In this document: positions 18,045-27,420 of the stretch, piece by piece
Layout: each line of letters begins with the position of its first letter
Numbering within the stretch: the first letter of the stretch is position 1
From: Deltaproteobacteria bacterium
GTDB lineage: Bacteria > Myxococcota_A > UBA9160 > UBA4427
Assembly (NCBI GenBank): GCA_002719955.1
Contig: PBFW01000070.1
Span: 62,001 to 126,000 of the forward strand
Direction of reading: 5' to 3'
Length of the DNA: 64,000 nt
Program-made: the position numbers and the translations under genes
Notes under the pieces: model-generated
Seen by the model: the letters and a program-made list of their open reading frames with translations, nothing else
What the model was told of the DNA's origin: nothing
The model's database searches: none

Positions 18045-18660
18045 ACAGGGGCGTCCGGAGACGGCGGCTCCTCGGGTGTTGACCTCGATCGGACGTCGAC
18101 TCACGCCGGCCCAGGAATCGCGCCGGGCTCGACTGGTCGATGCGGCCTATCAGCTTGCCTGCGAGGGCGGGTATGCCGCCGTGACGATCGCCGCCGTCTG
18201 TGAGCGGGTCGGTGTCGCGCGCGCCACGCTCTACCATCATTTCGGGTCGAAGGACCATCTGATCGCGGAAGCGATCTTGCGCTGGGGTGCAGAACTCGAG
18301 CGAGCGATGCGTGAGTCTCCGCCGGTGAAGGGCGGGTTGCTCGAACGTGTACTCGCCACTTTGCAGCGTGTCATCGACTCGGCGGAGCTTCAGCCGAATC
18401 TCTTTCAGGCCGCCATGATGACGGTCGTGGCGGCGGATGTGGGTGTGGACGAGACCCAGCGAGAGCTCTCGTCCCTGGTCACCCGCTATCTCGAAACCAT
18501 CCTCGACAGCGAGGGGGAACTCGATACGAACCTGCTCGGGATGGTGCTCGGGCATGTCCTCTTCTCCTCTCTGGTCCAGATGGCTGCCGGGAGACGGACG
18601 TCGGAGGAGGTCATGAACGATCTCGCGCTGACCACAGAGCTTGCATTGGGCCGACGCTGA
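18028..18660 (+). CDS. TetR/AcrR family transcriptional regulator
   Basis: A 210-residue one-component repressor. The N-terminal helix-turn-helix is clear: LVDAAYQLACEGGYAAVTI, AAVCERVGVARATLYHHFGSK. The rest is a helical ligand-binding domain with no specific signature. The frame is open back to 17806, but those residues are not TetR-like; ATG 18028 falls in a 12-bp tandem repeat and has no strong ribosome site, so the start is uncertain (a later start is also possible). It is divergent from the MMPL exporter and 42 bases ahead of the Baeyer-Villiger monooxygenase pair, so it may control both. Its ligand is probably a hydrophobic substrate or acyl-CoA (inference). Confidence 0.9.
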   Translation: MVQTTVQGRPETAAPRVLTSIGRRLTPAQESRRARLVDAAYQLACEGGYAAVTIAAVCERVGVARATLYHHFGSKDHLIAEAILRWGAELERAMRESPPVKGGLLERVLATLQRVIDSAELQPNLFQAAMMTVVAADVGVDETQRELSSLVTRYLETILDSEGELDTNLLGMVLGHVLFSSLVQMAAGRRTSEEVMNDLALTTELALGRR

Positions 18661-18702
18661 GAACTTGGATAGGCGAACTCATCTCATTCGGAGGAAAGAA
18701 AG

Positions 18703-20175
18703 TTGGGAACGAAGTTGAAAAAAGACGATCTGCGCATCGTGGTGATCGGCGCGGGCATGGCCGGAATCTTGAGCGGTATCAAACTTCGCGAAGCGGGGTT
18801 TTCGAAGATCACCCTCTACGAAAAAGCCGACCGGGTCGGGGGGACCTGGCGGGAAAATACCTACCCGGGCCTGACCTGCGACGTGGACTCGCACTCGTAT
18901 ACCTATACCTTCGAACCCAATCCCGAGTGGAGCCACCGTTTTCCGCCCGGCGATGAGATCCAGGCCTATTTCGAGGCGTCCACGACAAAATTCGGTGTCG
19001 ATGAGATGATTCGCTTCAACGAGGAAATCGTCCGCTGCGAACATGTGGAAGGGCGATGGCGGCTCGAGATGAAGAGCGGGCTGCGGGACGAAGCGGATAT
19101 CGTGATCGCGGCGACCGGCGTTCTGCACCACCCGAGCATGCCCGAGATCGAGGGTCTGGATGATTTCGAGGGGGCGAGCTTTCATTCCGCCCGCTGGGAT
19201 CACGACGTCCCCCTCGACGGTCAGCGGGTCGGCATCATCGGCAACGGTTCGACCGGGGTGCAGATCGTTTCCGCGCTCGCTTCGCGCGCGGGTGCGCTCT
19301 ATCACTTCCAGCGCACAGCCCAATGGATCATGGCGTCGGAGAACCCGGCCTATAGCGAAAAGGAGAAGGCGGCTTTTCGAGCCGATCCCGACCTGATGCG
19401 CAATATCAAGCACGCCTTTGACAGCGGGGAAGGGGTCGCCGCCTTTTCGGAGGCGCTCACGAATGCAGATTCTCCGATGATGTTGGAAATCGAAGCCACC
19501 GTGAAGGCGAATCTAGAGGAGAGCGTGCAAGACCCCGAGCTGCGGGAACGACTCCGCCCCGATTATCGTGCCGCGTGCAAACGCATGATCTTCTCGCCCG
19601 ACTACTACGAGGCGATCCAGCATGAGAACGCCGATCTGGTGACCGACCCGATCGCTCGGGTCGAAGCAAAGGGCGTGCGTCTCGAGAGTGGCCGATTGAT
19701 CGAGCTCGATGTGCTGGCGCTCGCAACCGGGTTCAAGGCGGATCGATTCATGCGGCCCATGGAGCTGATCGGAAGAGCGGGCGTCAAGTTGGAGGAGGTC
19801 TGGGCCAAGCGGCCCGCAGCCTACCTCTCGATTTCGATTCCCGACTTCCCGAATTTTTTCATGCTGAACGGACCCAACGGACCGGTCGGCAATTTCTCTC
19901 TGATCGACATCGCGGAGCGCCAGATGGCGTATATCTCACAGTTGATCGATCTGGTCGCCGAGGGTCGCTGTAGCGAAGTGAGCGCGTCTTCCGAGGCGAT
20001 GGCACAATTCGACGAAGAGCGAATCGGGGCCGCCAAGAACACCATCTGGGCGTCGGGCTGCAAGAGCTGGTATCTGGATTCGGAGGGCATTCCCGCCAGC
20101 TGGCCCTTCAGTCAGAAGCGGTTTCACGATGAGATGGGCCAACCTCGGCTCGAGGACTATCAACTGATCGCTTGA
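18703..20175 (+). CDS. FAD-dependent Baeyer-Villiger-type monooxygenase
   Basis: A 490-residue flavoprotein that would insert oxygen next to a ketone or oxidise a heteroatom. Seen: the FAD-binding VVIGAGMAGILSGI, GGTWRENTYPGLTCDV, the Baeyer-Villiger fingerprint FxGxxxHxxxW (FEGASFHSARW) and the NADPH-binding GIIGNGSTGVQI. The start is TTG at 18703, supported by GGAGG at 18690-18694. It begins 42 bases after the TetR gene and is followed by a second monooxygenase 30 bases downstream. The two are only moderately alike in length and N-terminus and are probably co-transcribed. Confidence 0.92.
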   Translation: MGTKLKKDDLRIVVIGAGMAGILSGIKLREAGFSKITLYEKADRVGGTWRENTYPGLTCDVDSHSYTYTFEPNPEWSHRFPPGDEIQAYFEASTTKFGVDEMIRFNEEIVRCEHVEGRWRLEMKSGLRDEADIVIAATGVLHHPSMPEIEGLDDFEGASFHSARWDHDVPLDGQRVGIIGNGSTGVQIVSALASRAGALYHFQRTAQWIMASENPAYSEKEKAAFRADPDLMRNIKHAFDSGEGVAAFSEALTNADSPMMLEIEATVKANLEESVQDPELRERLRPDYRAACKRMIFSPDYYEAIQHENADLVTDPIARVEAKGVRLESGRLIELDVLALATGFKADRFMRPMELIGRAGVKLEEVWAKRPAAYLSISIPDFPNFFMLNGPNGPVGNFSLIDIAERQMAYISQLIDLVAEGRCSEVSASSEAMAQFDEERIGAAKNTIWASGCKSWYLDSEGIPASWPFSQKRFHDEMGQPRLEDYQLIA

Positions 20176-20205
20176 GCGCGATCCTCCAAATCAGGTAGGG
20201 ATGAG

Positions 20206-22035
20206 ATGACAGCCGAGACTCAGGATTCGACCGGCGCGGAAGGAACAGCTGCGATCGATGCCAAGGCGCTGCGCGCAAGATACGACGAAGAGCGCGACAA
20301 GCGCATCCGCTCGGACGGCAACGATCAATACCAGAAGGTCGAGGGCGACTACGCGCGTTATCTGGTGGATCCCTATGTCGAGTCCGGCTTCGAGCGCGAG
20401 CCGCTCACGGACGAGGTGGAGGTCGCCATTGTCGGGGGTGGCTTCGGCGGCATCCTGGCCGGCGTGCGTCTGCGCGAAGAGGGAATCGAGGATATTCGTT
20501 TCATCGACGCCGCCAGCGATTTTGGGGGTACCTGGTATTGGAATCGTTATCCCGGCGCCGCCTGTGATGTCGAGTCCTACGTCTATTTGCCGCTACTCGA
20601 AGAAACCGAGCATATGCCCGTCGAAAAATATGTCAGCGGGCCGGCGATCCTCGAACACAGCAAGCGCATCGCCCGCAAATTCGATCTCTACCGGGATACC
20701 TGTTTTCAGACCCGGGTCACGGAGGCACGCTGGGACGAAGACAGCGCGCGCTGGATCATCTCGACCGATCGAGGCGATCGCATGAAGGCCCGCTATCTCT
20801 GCATGGCTCTCGGGATTCTCAATCGACCCAAATTGCCGGGGATTCCCGGGATCGAGAATTTCAAGGGCCATACCTTTCATGCCAGCCGTTGGGATTACGG
20901 ATATACGGGCGGCACGAACGAGGGGAACCTCACGGGACTCGAGGGCAAGCGCGTCGGGATCATCGGTACCGGCGCCACGGCCGTGCAATGTGTCTCCCAT
21001 CTGGGAGAGTCCGCAGAACATCTCTACGTGTTCCAGCGAACCCCCTCGTCGATCGACGTGAAGGAGAATCGCCCGACCGATTCGAAATGGGAGAAGAGCC
21101 TGACCCCCGGTTGGCAGCAGCGGCGCATGGATAATTTCAACGTTCTGGTGTCGGGAGGCTTTGCGGAGGAGGATCTCGTCAACGACGGCTGGACGGATAT
21201 CATTCGCAATCTCTCCATGATGGTGAAGAGCAACGACGACTCCGACGTGTCGCCGGAAGCCATGGCCGAGACCATGGAACTCGCGGATTTTCAGAAGATG
21301 GAATCGATTCGTGCGCGGGTGGACTCCGTCGTAGAAGACAAGGCGATTGCGGCTGCGCTCAAGCCCTATTACCGCCAGTTCTGCAAGCGACCCTGCTTCC
21401 ATAATGAGTATCTCGAGACCTTCAATCGCCCGAATGTGACGCTCGTCGACACCAAGGGCCAGGGGGTGGATCGGGTGACCGAAAAGGGCGTCGTGGTCGA
21501 CGGAGTGGAATTCGACGTGGATTGCCTGATCTACGCGAGTGGTTTCGAGGTGGGAACTTCCTACGCGCAGCGCGCTGGCTACGAGATCTACGGGCGTGGT
21601 GGCGAGAGCCTGACCGAGCACTGGGAGAAGGGGATCCGCACCTTCCAGGGTTTGCAGGTGCACGGCTTTCCGAATAGCTTCTTTGTCATGAGCAACGTGC
21701 AGTCGGGGATTACAGTCAGCTATCCGCATATGCTAGGCGAGATGGGCAAGCAGGTCGGTTATATCGTCAAGCAGGCCATGGACAAGAATCTGCGGACGGT
21801 CGAAGTCTCGGAAGAGGCTGAGGCGGAGTGGGTGGACAAGATCATCGAACTGGCGGCCCAGGACAGCAACTTCCAGCTGAACTGCACGCCGAGCTACTAC
21901 AACAACGAGGGCAATCCCGGTTCTCCCCAGGACGGCCACTACGGTGGCGGCTCGATCGCGTTCATCCAGCTTCTAGAGGATTGGCGCAGCGAGGGCAGTA
22001 TGAAGGGGCTCGACCGTATTTCAGAGGAGAATTGA
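20206..22035 (+). CDS. Baeyer-Villiger monooxygenase, cyclohexanone/phenylacetone-type
   Basis: A 609-residue flavoprotein of type I Baeyer-Villiger length, converting ketones to esters or lactones with FAD and NADPH. About 70 residues precede the FAD loop VAIVGGGFGGILAGV. FGGTWYWNRYPGAACDVESY is the second FAD segment. The fingerprint FKGHTFHASRW precedes VGIIGTGATAVQ for NADPH. The C-terminal region (GSPQDGHYGGGS) is usual for this subfamily. It lies 30 bases after the other monooxygenase on the same strand. Its closest described relatives act on cyclic and steroid ketones; the substrate here is not determined. Confidence 0.93.
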   Translation: MTAETQDSTGAEGTAAIDAKALRARYDEERDKRIRSDGNDQYQKVEGDYARYLVDPYVESGFEREPLTDEVEVAIVGGGFGGILAGVRLREEGIEDIRFIDAASDFGGTWYWNRYPGAACDVESYVYLPLLEETEHMPVEKYVSGPAILEHSKRIARKFDLYRDTCFQTRVTEARWDEDSARWIISTDRGDRMKARYLCMALGILNRPKLPGIPGIENFKGHTFHASRWDYGYTGGTNEGNLTGLEGKRVGIIGTGATAVQCVSHLGESAEHLYVFQRTPSSIDVKENRPTDSKWEKSLTPGWQQRRMDNFNVLVSGGFAEEDLVNDGWTDIIRNLSMMVKSNDDSDVSPEAMAETMELADFQKMESIRARVDSVVEDKAIAAALKPYYRQFCKRPCFHNEYLETFNRPNVTLVDTKGQGVDRVTEKGVVVDGVEFDVDCLIYASGFEVGTSYAQRAGYEIYGRGGESLTEHWEKGIRTFQGLQVHGFPNSFFVMSNVQSGITVSYPHMLGEMGKQVGYIVKQAMDKNLRTVEVSEEAEAEWVDKIIELAAQDSNFQLNCTPSYYNNEGNPGSPQDGHYGGGSIAFIQLLEDWRSEGSMKGLDRISEEN

Positions 22036-22071
22036 CTGGGGCAGTCCGTTTCTGTCGCAGCGATCGCTGGA

Positions 22072-22863
22072 TCAGCGTCCCTCGAATTTCGGTTTGCGTT
22101 TTTCGAGAAAGGCGGTGAAGCCCTCTCGGAAATCGTCGCTCTTCAGGAGGGGCATGACCTGTAGGTAGACCCGCTCCACGTTCTCGTCGAACCCCTCCGA
22201 AAGCCCAGCCCGCATCATCCGCTTGGCCGCCTGAACCGCGAGGGGGGCGTTGTCAGCGATCTCGGAGGCGATTGCCCGTGCGCGCTCGAGGAGTACCGCG
22301 TCCTCGACGACCTGGTTCACGAGCCCCAGTTCCAGGGATTCCTCGGCGCCGAGTGTTCGACCGGTGAAGACGATCTCGGCGGCTTTGGCCCAACCGATCA
22401 GCCGGGGGAGCAACCAGGTTCCGCCGCTCTCCGGGACCACCCCACGTTTGGTGAAGACCGCCGCGAGTTTTGCGCCCTGGCCGGCGATGCGAATATCGCA
22501 ACAGAGCGCGAGGTCCAGGCCGAATCCGGCGGCTCCGCCATTGATCGCGCAGATCGTCGGTGTATCGAGGTGATGAAGAACATTAGGCGGAAAATCCCGC
22601 AATTCGAGCTTCGGGGCCAACGCGAACCCCCCCTTGGAGACGCCTTCGTCGCTTGCCGCATCCTGGAGGTCGAGGCCCGCACAGAAGGCGCGTCCCGCTC
22701 CTGCGATCACGATGGCGCGGATTTCGGGGTCTTGATCGCAATCGAGCAACGCACTCGAAAGTGTGGACAGCATCGACTGGGAGATCGTATTCATTCGTTC
22801 TGGTCGATTCAGCAACACGGTCGCGATCTGTCCGTCGCGGCTCACCTCGATCTCCGCCATCAT
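22072..22863 (-). CDS. Enoyl-CoA hydratase/isomerase family protein (crotonase)
   Basis: A 263-residue crotonase-fold protein acting on an acyl-CoA. The oxyanion-hole segments GRAFCAGLDL and NGGAAGFGLDLALCCD are present. The positions of the two glutamates of classical hydratases are altered: Asp in GFGLDLAL for the first, and a KRGVVPESGG segment for the second. It may therefore act as an isomerase or C-C hydrolase rather than a hydratase (inference). It is transcribed toward the monooxygenase gene (36-base spacer, tail to tail) and is divergent from the next crotonase across 71 bases. Confidence 0.9.
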   Translation of the reverse strand: MMAEIEVSRDGQIATVLLNRPERMNTISQSMLSTLSSALLDCDQDPEIRAIVIAGAGRAFCAGLDLQDAASDEGVSKGGFALAPKLELRDFPPNVLHHLDTPTICAINGGAAGFGLDLALCCDIRIAGQGAKLAAVFTKRGVVPESGGTWLLPRLIGWAKAAEIVFTGRTLGAEESLELGLVNQVVEDAVLLERARAIASEIADNAPLAVQAAKRMMRAGLSEGFDENVERVYLQVMPLLKSDDFREGFTAFLEKRKPKFEGR

Positions 22864-22934
22864 GGATCTCCTTGGGCACGGGGTCCGCGCGTCTTCGATT
22901 CGAAACGCTCAGTGAGACGCTATCAGAATCCGGA

Positions 22935-23846
22935 ATGAAATTTGTCGCGGCCTGGGCTGGCTTTCTGGGTACCCTCTGGCTGGTCCGCCGCGCCTTCCAG
23001 ATGCTCTCGTCGAAGGCGACGAAGGCGCCCACAGCGACGCTCGAGTCAAATGCTCGGGTCAGGAGTCCCTCGTTGAAGCTTCCTCCTACTCTGCACTACG
23101 AAAAGAAGGGGCATATTGCCGTTGTGACCTTCAACCGCCCGGAGTCGATGAATGCGCTCACGGTGGAGATGCTCGGGGCAATGGATGCGGCCTTTGCGGA
23201 TTTTGATGCGGATCCCGACCTCTGGGTCGCCATCCTGACCGGTGCGGGCGACAAGGCCTTCACGACGGGGATGGACCTCAAGGAAGCGATTCCCTCTCTG
23301 GGTGAGGGGGAAGAGATGGGCTACGAGGACCACACGAAGAGGCCCTTCTCGGATGTCTTCAAACCGATTATCGGCGCGGTCAACGGCTATTGCCTCGCTG
23401 GTGGACTGGAGTTTCTTCAGGGCACCGACCTCAGAATCGCCGCGGAGCACGCCACCTTCGGCCTCTCGGAGGTGCGCTGGGGCGTGATCCCGACCGGCGG
23501 ATCGCATGTGAGACTGCCCCGGCAGATTCCCTGGGCGATCGCGATGGAATTGCTCCTGACGGGTCAATCCATCGATGCGCAGCGCGCCTATGAGGTCGGT
23601 CTGGTCAATCGCGTCGTTCCGGCGGAGGAAGTGATGACCACGGCGCTCGAGCTCGCGGAACTCATCTGCCGAAACGGCCCGCTCGCTGTGCGCACGGCGA
23701 AGGAGATCGCCGTGAGAGGGTTGGCGCTCGAGGGGCCTTTCGTTCTGGAGAAGGCGATGGGCGAACGCGTCTTCGCCTCCGAAGATTTCAAGGAGGGGCC
23801 CCGCGCCTTCGCGGAGAAACGGGCGCCACGCTTCAAGGGTCGTTGA
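22935..23846 (+). CDS. Enoyl-CoA hydratase/isomerase family protein (crotonase)
   Basis: This crotonase keeps both catalytic glutamates of the hydratases: GGLEFLQGTD and FGLSEVRWGVIP. It also has the oxyanion segment DKAFTTGMDLKEA. It would hydrate a trans-2-enoyl-CoA. The start is uncertain. ATG 22935 gives 303 residues with a hydrophobic N-terminal stretch (FVAAWAGFLGTLWLV) that could be a membrane anchor, unusual for this cytoplasmic family. TTG 23073 would give a normal-length protein of about 257. No strong ribosome site decides. It is divergent from the crotonase at 22072. Confidence 0.88.
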   Translation: MKFVAAWAGFLGTLWLVRRAFQMLSSKATKAPTATLESNARVRSPSLKLPPTLHYEKKGHIAVVTFNRPESMNALTVEMLGAMDAAFADFDADPDLWVAILTGAGDKAFTTGMDLKEAIPSLGEGEEMGYEDHTKRPFSDVFKPIIGAVNGYCLAGGLEFLQGTDLRIAAEHATFGLSEVRWGVIPTGGSHVRLPRQIPWAIAMELLLTGQSIDAQRAYEVGLVNRVVPAEEVMTTALELAELICRNGPLAVRTAKEIAVRGLALEGPFVLEKAMGERVFASEDFKEGPRAFAEKRAPRFKGR

Positions 23847-23853
23847 TTCTCGA

Positions 23854-23876
23854 GGCGAGTCGCCGCGGGGCTCGCC
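23854..23876. terminator. Weak hairpin between convergent genes
   Basis: GGCGAG (23854-23859) pairs with CTCGCC (23871-23876) around an 11-base GC-rich loop. It lies just after the stop of the crotonase gene and in the convergent spacer before the CoA-transferase gene. There is no T-run, so it is only a tentative terminator. Confidence 0.25.
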
Positions 23877-24031
23877 GCAGCCATGTCCAATCCGGTGTGG
23901 CGAAAAAGTGGGGCCTTCGCATCATGGAAAGATGAGGCGGTGTAGACCATCGGGCGCGAATGCAGCGAGTGGCTCACGGCCGGGACGTCTTCTGCGATCG
24001 GCGCGATTGGAGGGCCTCAGCCCGCAGGCTG

Positions 24032-26461
24032 CTAGTGAATCACGCGGCGCGCGATCAGATCCCGATAACGTTCTTCGGAGAGACCGAGCAATTCCCGGTA
24101 GACCCTTTCATTGTGCTGGCCCATCGCTGGGCCCGGCTCGACGAGCACATCACTTCGACTGGTCTTCACATAGGCACCGTAGATCGTTTCATCGAACCCG
24201 AGAGGGTGGTGCACCTCGATGAATGTGTTGCGGGCCCTCCAGTGTGGGTCGTCGAGGAGATCTCCGACGCAGAGGACGGGAGCGGCCGCCACGCCGTGGG
24301 CCTGTAGTCGTGAGGCCAACTCCCGGTCATCGCAATCGACGGTGAAGCGCGCCAATCGATCATGCAGATCCTCGATGTGGCGAAGCCGGCCGGACAGGTC
24401 GCTGAAATTGGACCCATTGGCCCAGGCGGGAGCCCCGATCGCCTTTCGGAGGCCCGCCCACTCCTCGTCGTCGGTGACGACGATGCTGATCCAGCGGTCT
24501 TCCCCCGCGCAGGGAAATACGCCGTGGGGGGCAGCGGCGGCACCCGGATGCTGGTTGCCGAGAGGAGCACCGACACGGCCGTTCAATACGTAATCCATGA
24601 AGGCCGGGGCCACCATCTGCATCACCGCCTCCTGCTGCGAGAGGTCGATATGCTGACCCGAGCCAGTACGATCGCGGTGCACGAGGGCGGTCATGATGGC
24701 GCAGGCGCCGAGGATTCCGGTATAGGGATCCGAGAAGGCACATTCGACGGGAATCGGAGGGCCGCCCGTATAGCCCGTTAGGCTGTCGAGCCCCGTGATG
24801 CTGGTCAGGCTGAGGCCGTAGGTGCGCACTCCCTTGAGCGGGCCGTTCAAGCCCGCCGCCGGCAGCGAACACATCACCAGATTCGGGCGCAGGGTCCTCG
24901 CCCTCTCGAAATCGATCCCCATCTCCTGCATGACCCCCGGACCGAAATTTTCGATCACGACATCCGATTCACGGATCAGATCGCGGGCGAGATCCCTGCC
25001 TTCCGATGTCCTCAGATTCAGTGTCACGCTCTCGTTCCCCGCCCAACAGGCGTGGTTGGAGAGACTCCGGTCGGAGTCGCGTTCTGGCCCGGCGAAGGGC
25101 GGGAGGGTTCTCATGAAATCGAGCCTTTCATGGGACTCGATCTTGATGACCTCGGCACCCAGAAAACGCAAGGTCTGGCCCACGATGGGCCCGGCCCAGA
25201 CCCATCCGAAATTGGCGACACGAATCCCTTCGAGGGGAAGCCGACGTGATGTGAGTGGCGCGTCGGTGGACCTTCTCGGTCGCGGGCTCCGCGTGGGCCA
25301 ACCGTCCCGCAGGATCTCTTCCCGATGCTCGCCTAATAACGGGGCGGGTCGCTCCGGGCCTCCGGGCGTTTCGGACATGCGAAATGGCACCCCGAAATTG
25401 CGGACTCGTCCGAGGGCCGGATGATCGAGTTCGACCACATAGCCCCGCGCTGCGATATGGGGATGGTCGGCGGCTTCGGCCACTGTGAACACGGCCGTCA
25501 CGGGAACCCCCGCCTCCTGGCAGCGCTCCATGATTTCCCATTTGCTGCGCTCGCGGGTCCATTCCTCGAACATGGAGTAGATGAAGTCGGCATTCTCGCC
25601 GCGGCCGAACATGTCGTCGAAGATCTCGACCTGCATCCAGTCGGGATCTCCCATGACCTTCGAGAGCCCCTTCCATTGACCGGGCTCGAGCGCCAGCATC
25701 CAGACATAGCCGTCCCGCGTTGGCAACATCGTCGCCGGCGCCGCGAGCGGCATCCCCACCCCCGTCCTTCGCTCGAAGACCCCATCCTGAGCGACCCCCC
25801 CGATATTCAGCCCGCCGACGAAGGTTGCGGCGATCACCTCCGCGCAGGAGACATCGAGAAATTGCCCACCGCCGACTCTGTCTCGCCCGAAATAGGCGGC
25901 GAGGCCCCACGCCGCCGCGGCCACCCCACCGAAATAGTCCGCGGAATAGGTCCCGTGCTCGAGGGGCGCTTCGCCCGGCCGGCCGCAATAGCGGTTGCCC
26001 GCGGCGGAGAGGTGAAAGGCGTTGAGGTCGTGTCCCTTCCAATCGGCGTAGGGACCCGTGCGACCATAGGGCGTGATCGAGATCATGATCAGATCGGGAT
26101 TCGAGGCAGCTAATGCGTCGTAGTCGAGGCCCCATTTCAACAGCTCGCGGATCGGCTGGTTCTCGATCAGGAAATCGGCCCGATTCACGAGCTCGATGAG
26201 CGCGGCCTGATCGCTCGGGTCGTCGGGATCGAGGGTGATGCTGCGCTTGTTCGTGTTCAGGGTGAAGAAGAGGCCGCTCTTTTCCGGATGGGGATGATCG
26301 CCCGGGAAGGGTCCCCAGCGGCGAGCCTCGTCCCCTCGGCCGACGGGCTCGATCTTGAGGCACTCCGCACCGAAATCCGCGAGAAGCTTCGTGCAATAGG
26401 GCGCCGAAACACCACTTCCCAGCTCGACGACCCGAACCCCTTCGAGCGCTGCTTCCGCCAT
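24032..26461 (-). CDS. Double-domain family III CoA-transferase (CaiB/BaiF-CaiB/BaiF fusion)
   Basis: Two complete CaiB/BaiF domains lie in one 809-residue chain: residues 1 to about 385, an Arg/Pro-rich linker, then about 412 to the end. Family III enzymes move CoA between acids through an aspartyl thioester. The likely catalytic Asp is visible in both halves: D175 in TYSADYFGG and the Asp in AFSDPYTG. Family members are usually about 400 residues and form interlocked homodimers, so the fusion could be an internal dimer. DddD (DMSP CoA-transferase/lyase) is a known enzyme with this architecture. ATG 26461 with GAGGG upstream is preferred over 26485. It shares a leftward block with a crotonase, an LLM enzyme and a SnoaL-like gene. 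Confidence 0.92.
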   Translation of the reverse strand: MAEAALEGVRVVELGSGVSAPYCTKLLADFGAECLKIEPVGRGDEARRWGPFPGDHPHPEKSGLFFTLNTNKRSITLDPDDPSDQAALIELVNRADFLIENQPIRELLKWGLDYDALAASNPDLIMISITPYGRTGPYADWKGHDLNAFHLSAAGNRYCGRPGEAPLEHGTYSADYFGGVAAAAWGLAAYFGRDRVGGGQFLDVSCAEVIAATFVGGLNIGGVAQDGVFERRTGVGMPLAAPATMLPTRDGYVWMLALEPGQWKGLSKVMGDPDWMQVEIFDDMFGRGENADFIYSMFEEWTRERSKWEIMERCQEAGVPVTAVFTVAEAADHPHIAARGYVVELDHPALGRVRNFGVPFRMSETPGGPERPAPLLGEHREEILRDGWPTRSPRPRRSTDAPLTSRRLPLEGIRVANFGWVWAGPIVGQTLRFLGAEVIKIESHERLDFMRTLPPFAGPERDSDRSLSNHACWAGNESVTLNLRTSEGRDLARDLIRESDVVIENFGPGVMQEMGIDFERARTLRPNLVMCSLPAAGLNGPLKGVRTYGLSLTSITGLDSLTGYTGGPPIPVECAFSDPYTGILGACAIMTALVHRDRTGSGQHIDLSQQEAVMQMVAPAFMDYVLNGRVGAPLGNQHPGAAAAPHGVFPCAGEDRWISIVVTDDEEWAGLRKAIGAPAWANGSNFSDLSGRLRHIEDLHDRLARFTVDCDDRELASRLQAHGVAAAPVLCVGDLLDDPHWRARNTFIEVHHPLGFDETIYGAYVKTSRSDVLVEPGPAMGQHNERVYRELLGLSEERYRDLIARRVIH

Positions 26462-26549
26462 TCGATCCCTCTTCATCGCCCCCACTCACGGGGCGGGCTC
26501 CATCATTCCAGGTTGGGCGAAATCGAACCCGACGATTCGCCGCGTATTC

Positions 26550-27371
26550 TCAAACGCCGGTGAATCTGGGTTTTCTCTTCTCGATGAACGCCGAAGTTCC
26601 CTCGCGGGCATCCGAGGTGTGGGCCGCCATCGTCCCCGCGACCGCTTCGTAGTCGAGCATCTCGTCGAGGCTGGAAGTCAGCGCTTTGTAGATGAAGCGC
26701 CGGCCGAGATCGATTGCGACACTCGGACCCGCCGCGAGTTTTTTCGCATAGGCCAGGGCGGCCCCGAAGGCCTTTCCCTCTTCGACGAGCTCATCGAGGA
26801 GCCCCGCCTCCTTGGAAGCCTGGGCATCGAGGATCTTGCCCGTCTCCACCATCATCAGTGCGGTCGGAAGATTCGTGATGCGGGGCAGGAAATAGCTGAC
26901 ACCGCTATCGGGGCTGAATCCGAGTCGGACGAAAGCGGCGCACATGCGCGCGTTCGTGTCACCGAATCGACGATCGCAGGCCAGGGCATAGGCCAGGCCC
27001 GCGCCCATCGCGGGGCCCGGGATGGCAGCGATCACCGGTTTCTCGAGGGCGACGATGGCGCGCGTGAACTCCACGAATGGGCCAGCGGGACTCTTGCGTT
27101 GATAGCGGGCGATGGGCAGATCCGAGAGGCCGGGCAAGGGTCGGTCCGAGCCGCCCGAGATCCACTCCGCATCGGCGCCTGCGCTGAAAGCCTTCCCCTC
27201 GCCCGTCAACAACACGGTATGAACCGCGTCCTCGAAGCGCAGGTCGCGGAAGAGCTGGACGAGATCGCTCGCCAGATCCCAGGTAATGGCGTTCAGCTGT
27301 TCGGGCCGGTTGAACGTGACGATTCCCACGCCCTCATCGATTTCGAAACAAAGATGGTTTTTGTCGCTCAT
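26550..27371 (-). CDS. Enoyl-CoA hydratase/isomerase family protein (crotonase)
   Basis: A 273-residue crotonase-fold protein. GKAFSAGADAEW and GPAMGAGLAYALACD form the oxyanion region. The first hydratase glutamate position is not Glu (AGLAYAL) and the second region reads VRLGFSPDSGV, so the classical hydratase pair is lost. The frame extends to 27503, but ATG 27371 (MSDKNHLCFE) begins the fold and is chosen. It lies between the CoA-transferase (88 bases away) and the LLM gene (49 bases) on the same strand, consistent with one operon acting on a CoA thioester. Confidence 0.9.
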   Translation of the reverse strand: MSDKNHLCFEIDEGVGIVTFNRPEQLNAITWDLASDLVQLFRDLRFEDAVHTVLLTGEGKAFSAGADAEWISGGSDRPLPGLSDLPIARYQRKSPAGPFVEFTRAIVALEKPVIAAIPGPAMGAGLAYALACDRRFGDTNARMCAAFVRLGFSPDSGVSYFLPRITNLPTALMMVETGKILDAQASKEAGLLDELVEEGKAFGAALAYAKKLAAGPSVAIDLGRRFIYKALTSSLDEMLDYEAVAGTMAAHTSDAREGTSAFIEKRKPRFTGV

Positions 27372-27420
27372 TCTGCCCTCGTACATGGATCGAAATGGCT
27401 TCGCCCGGGTGGCGGGTGGC

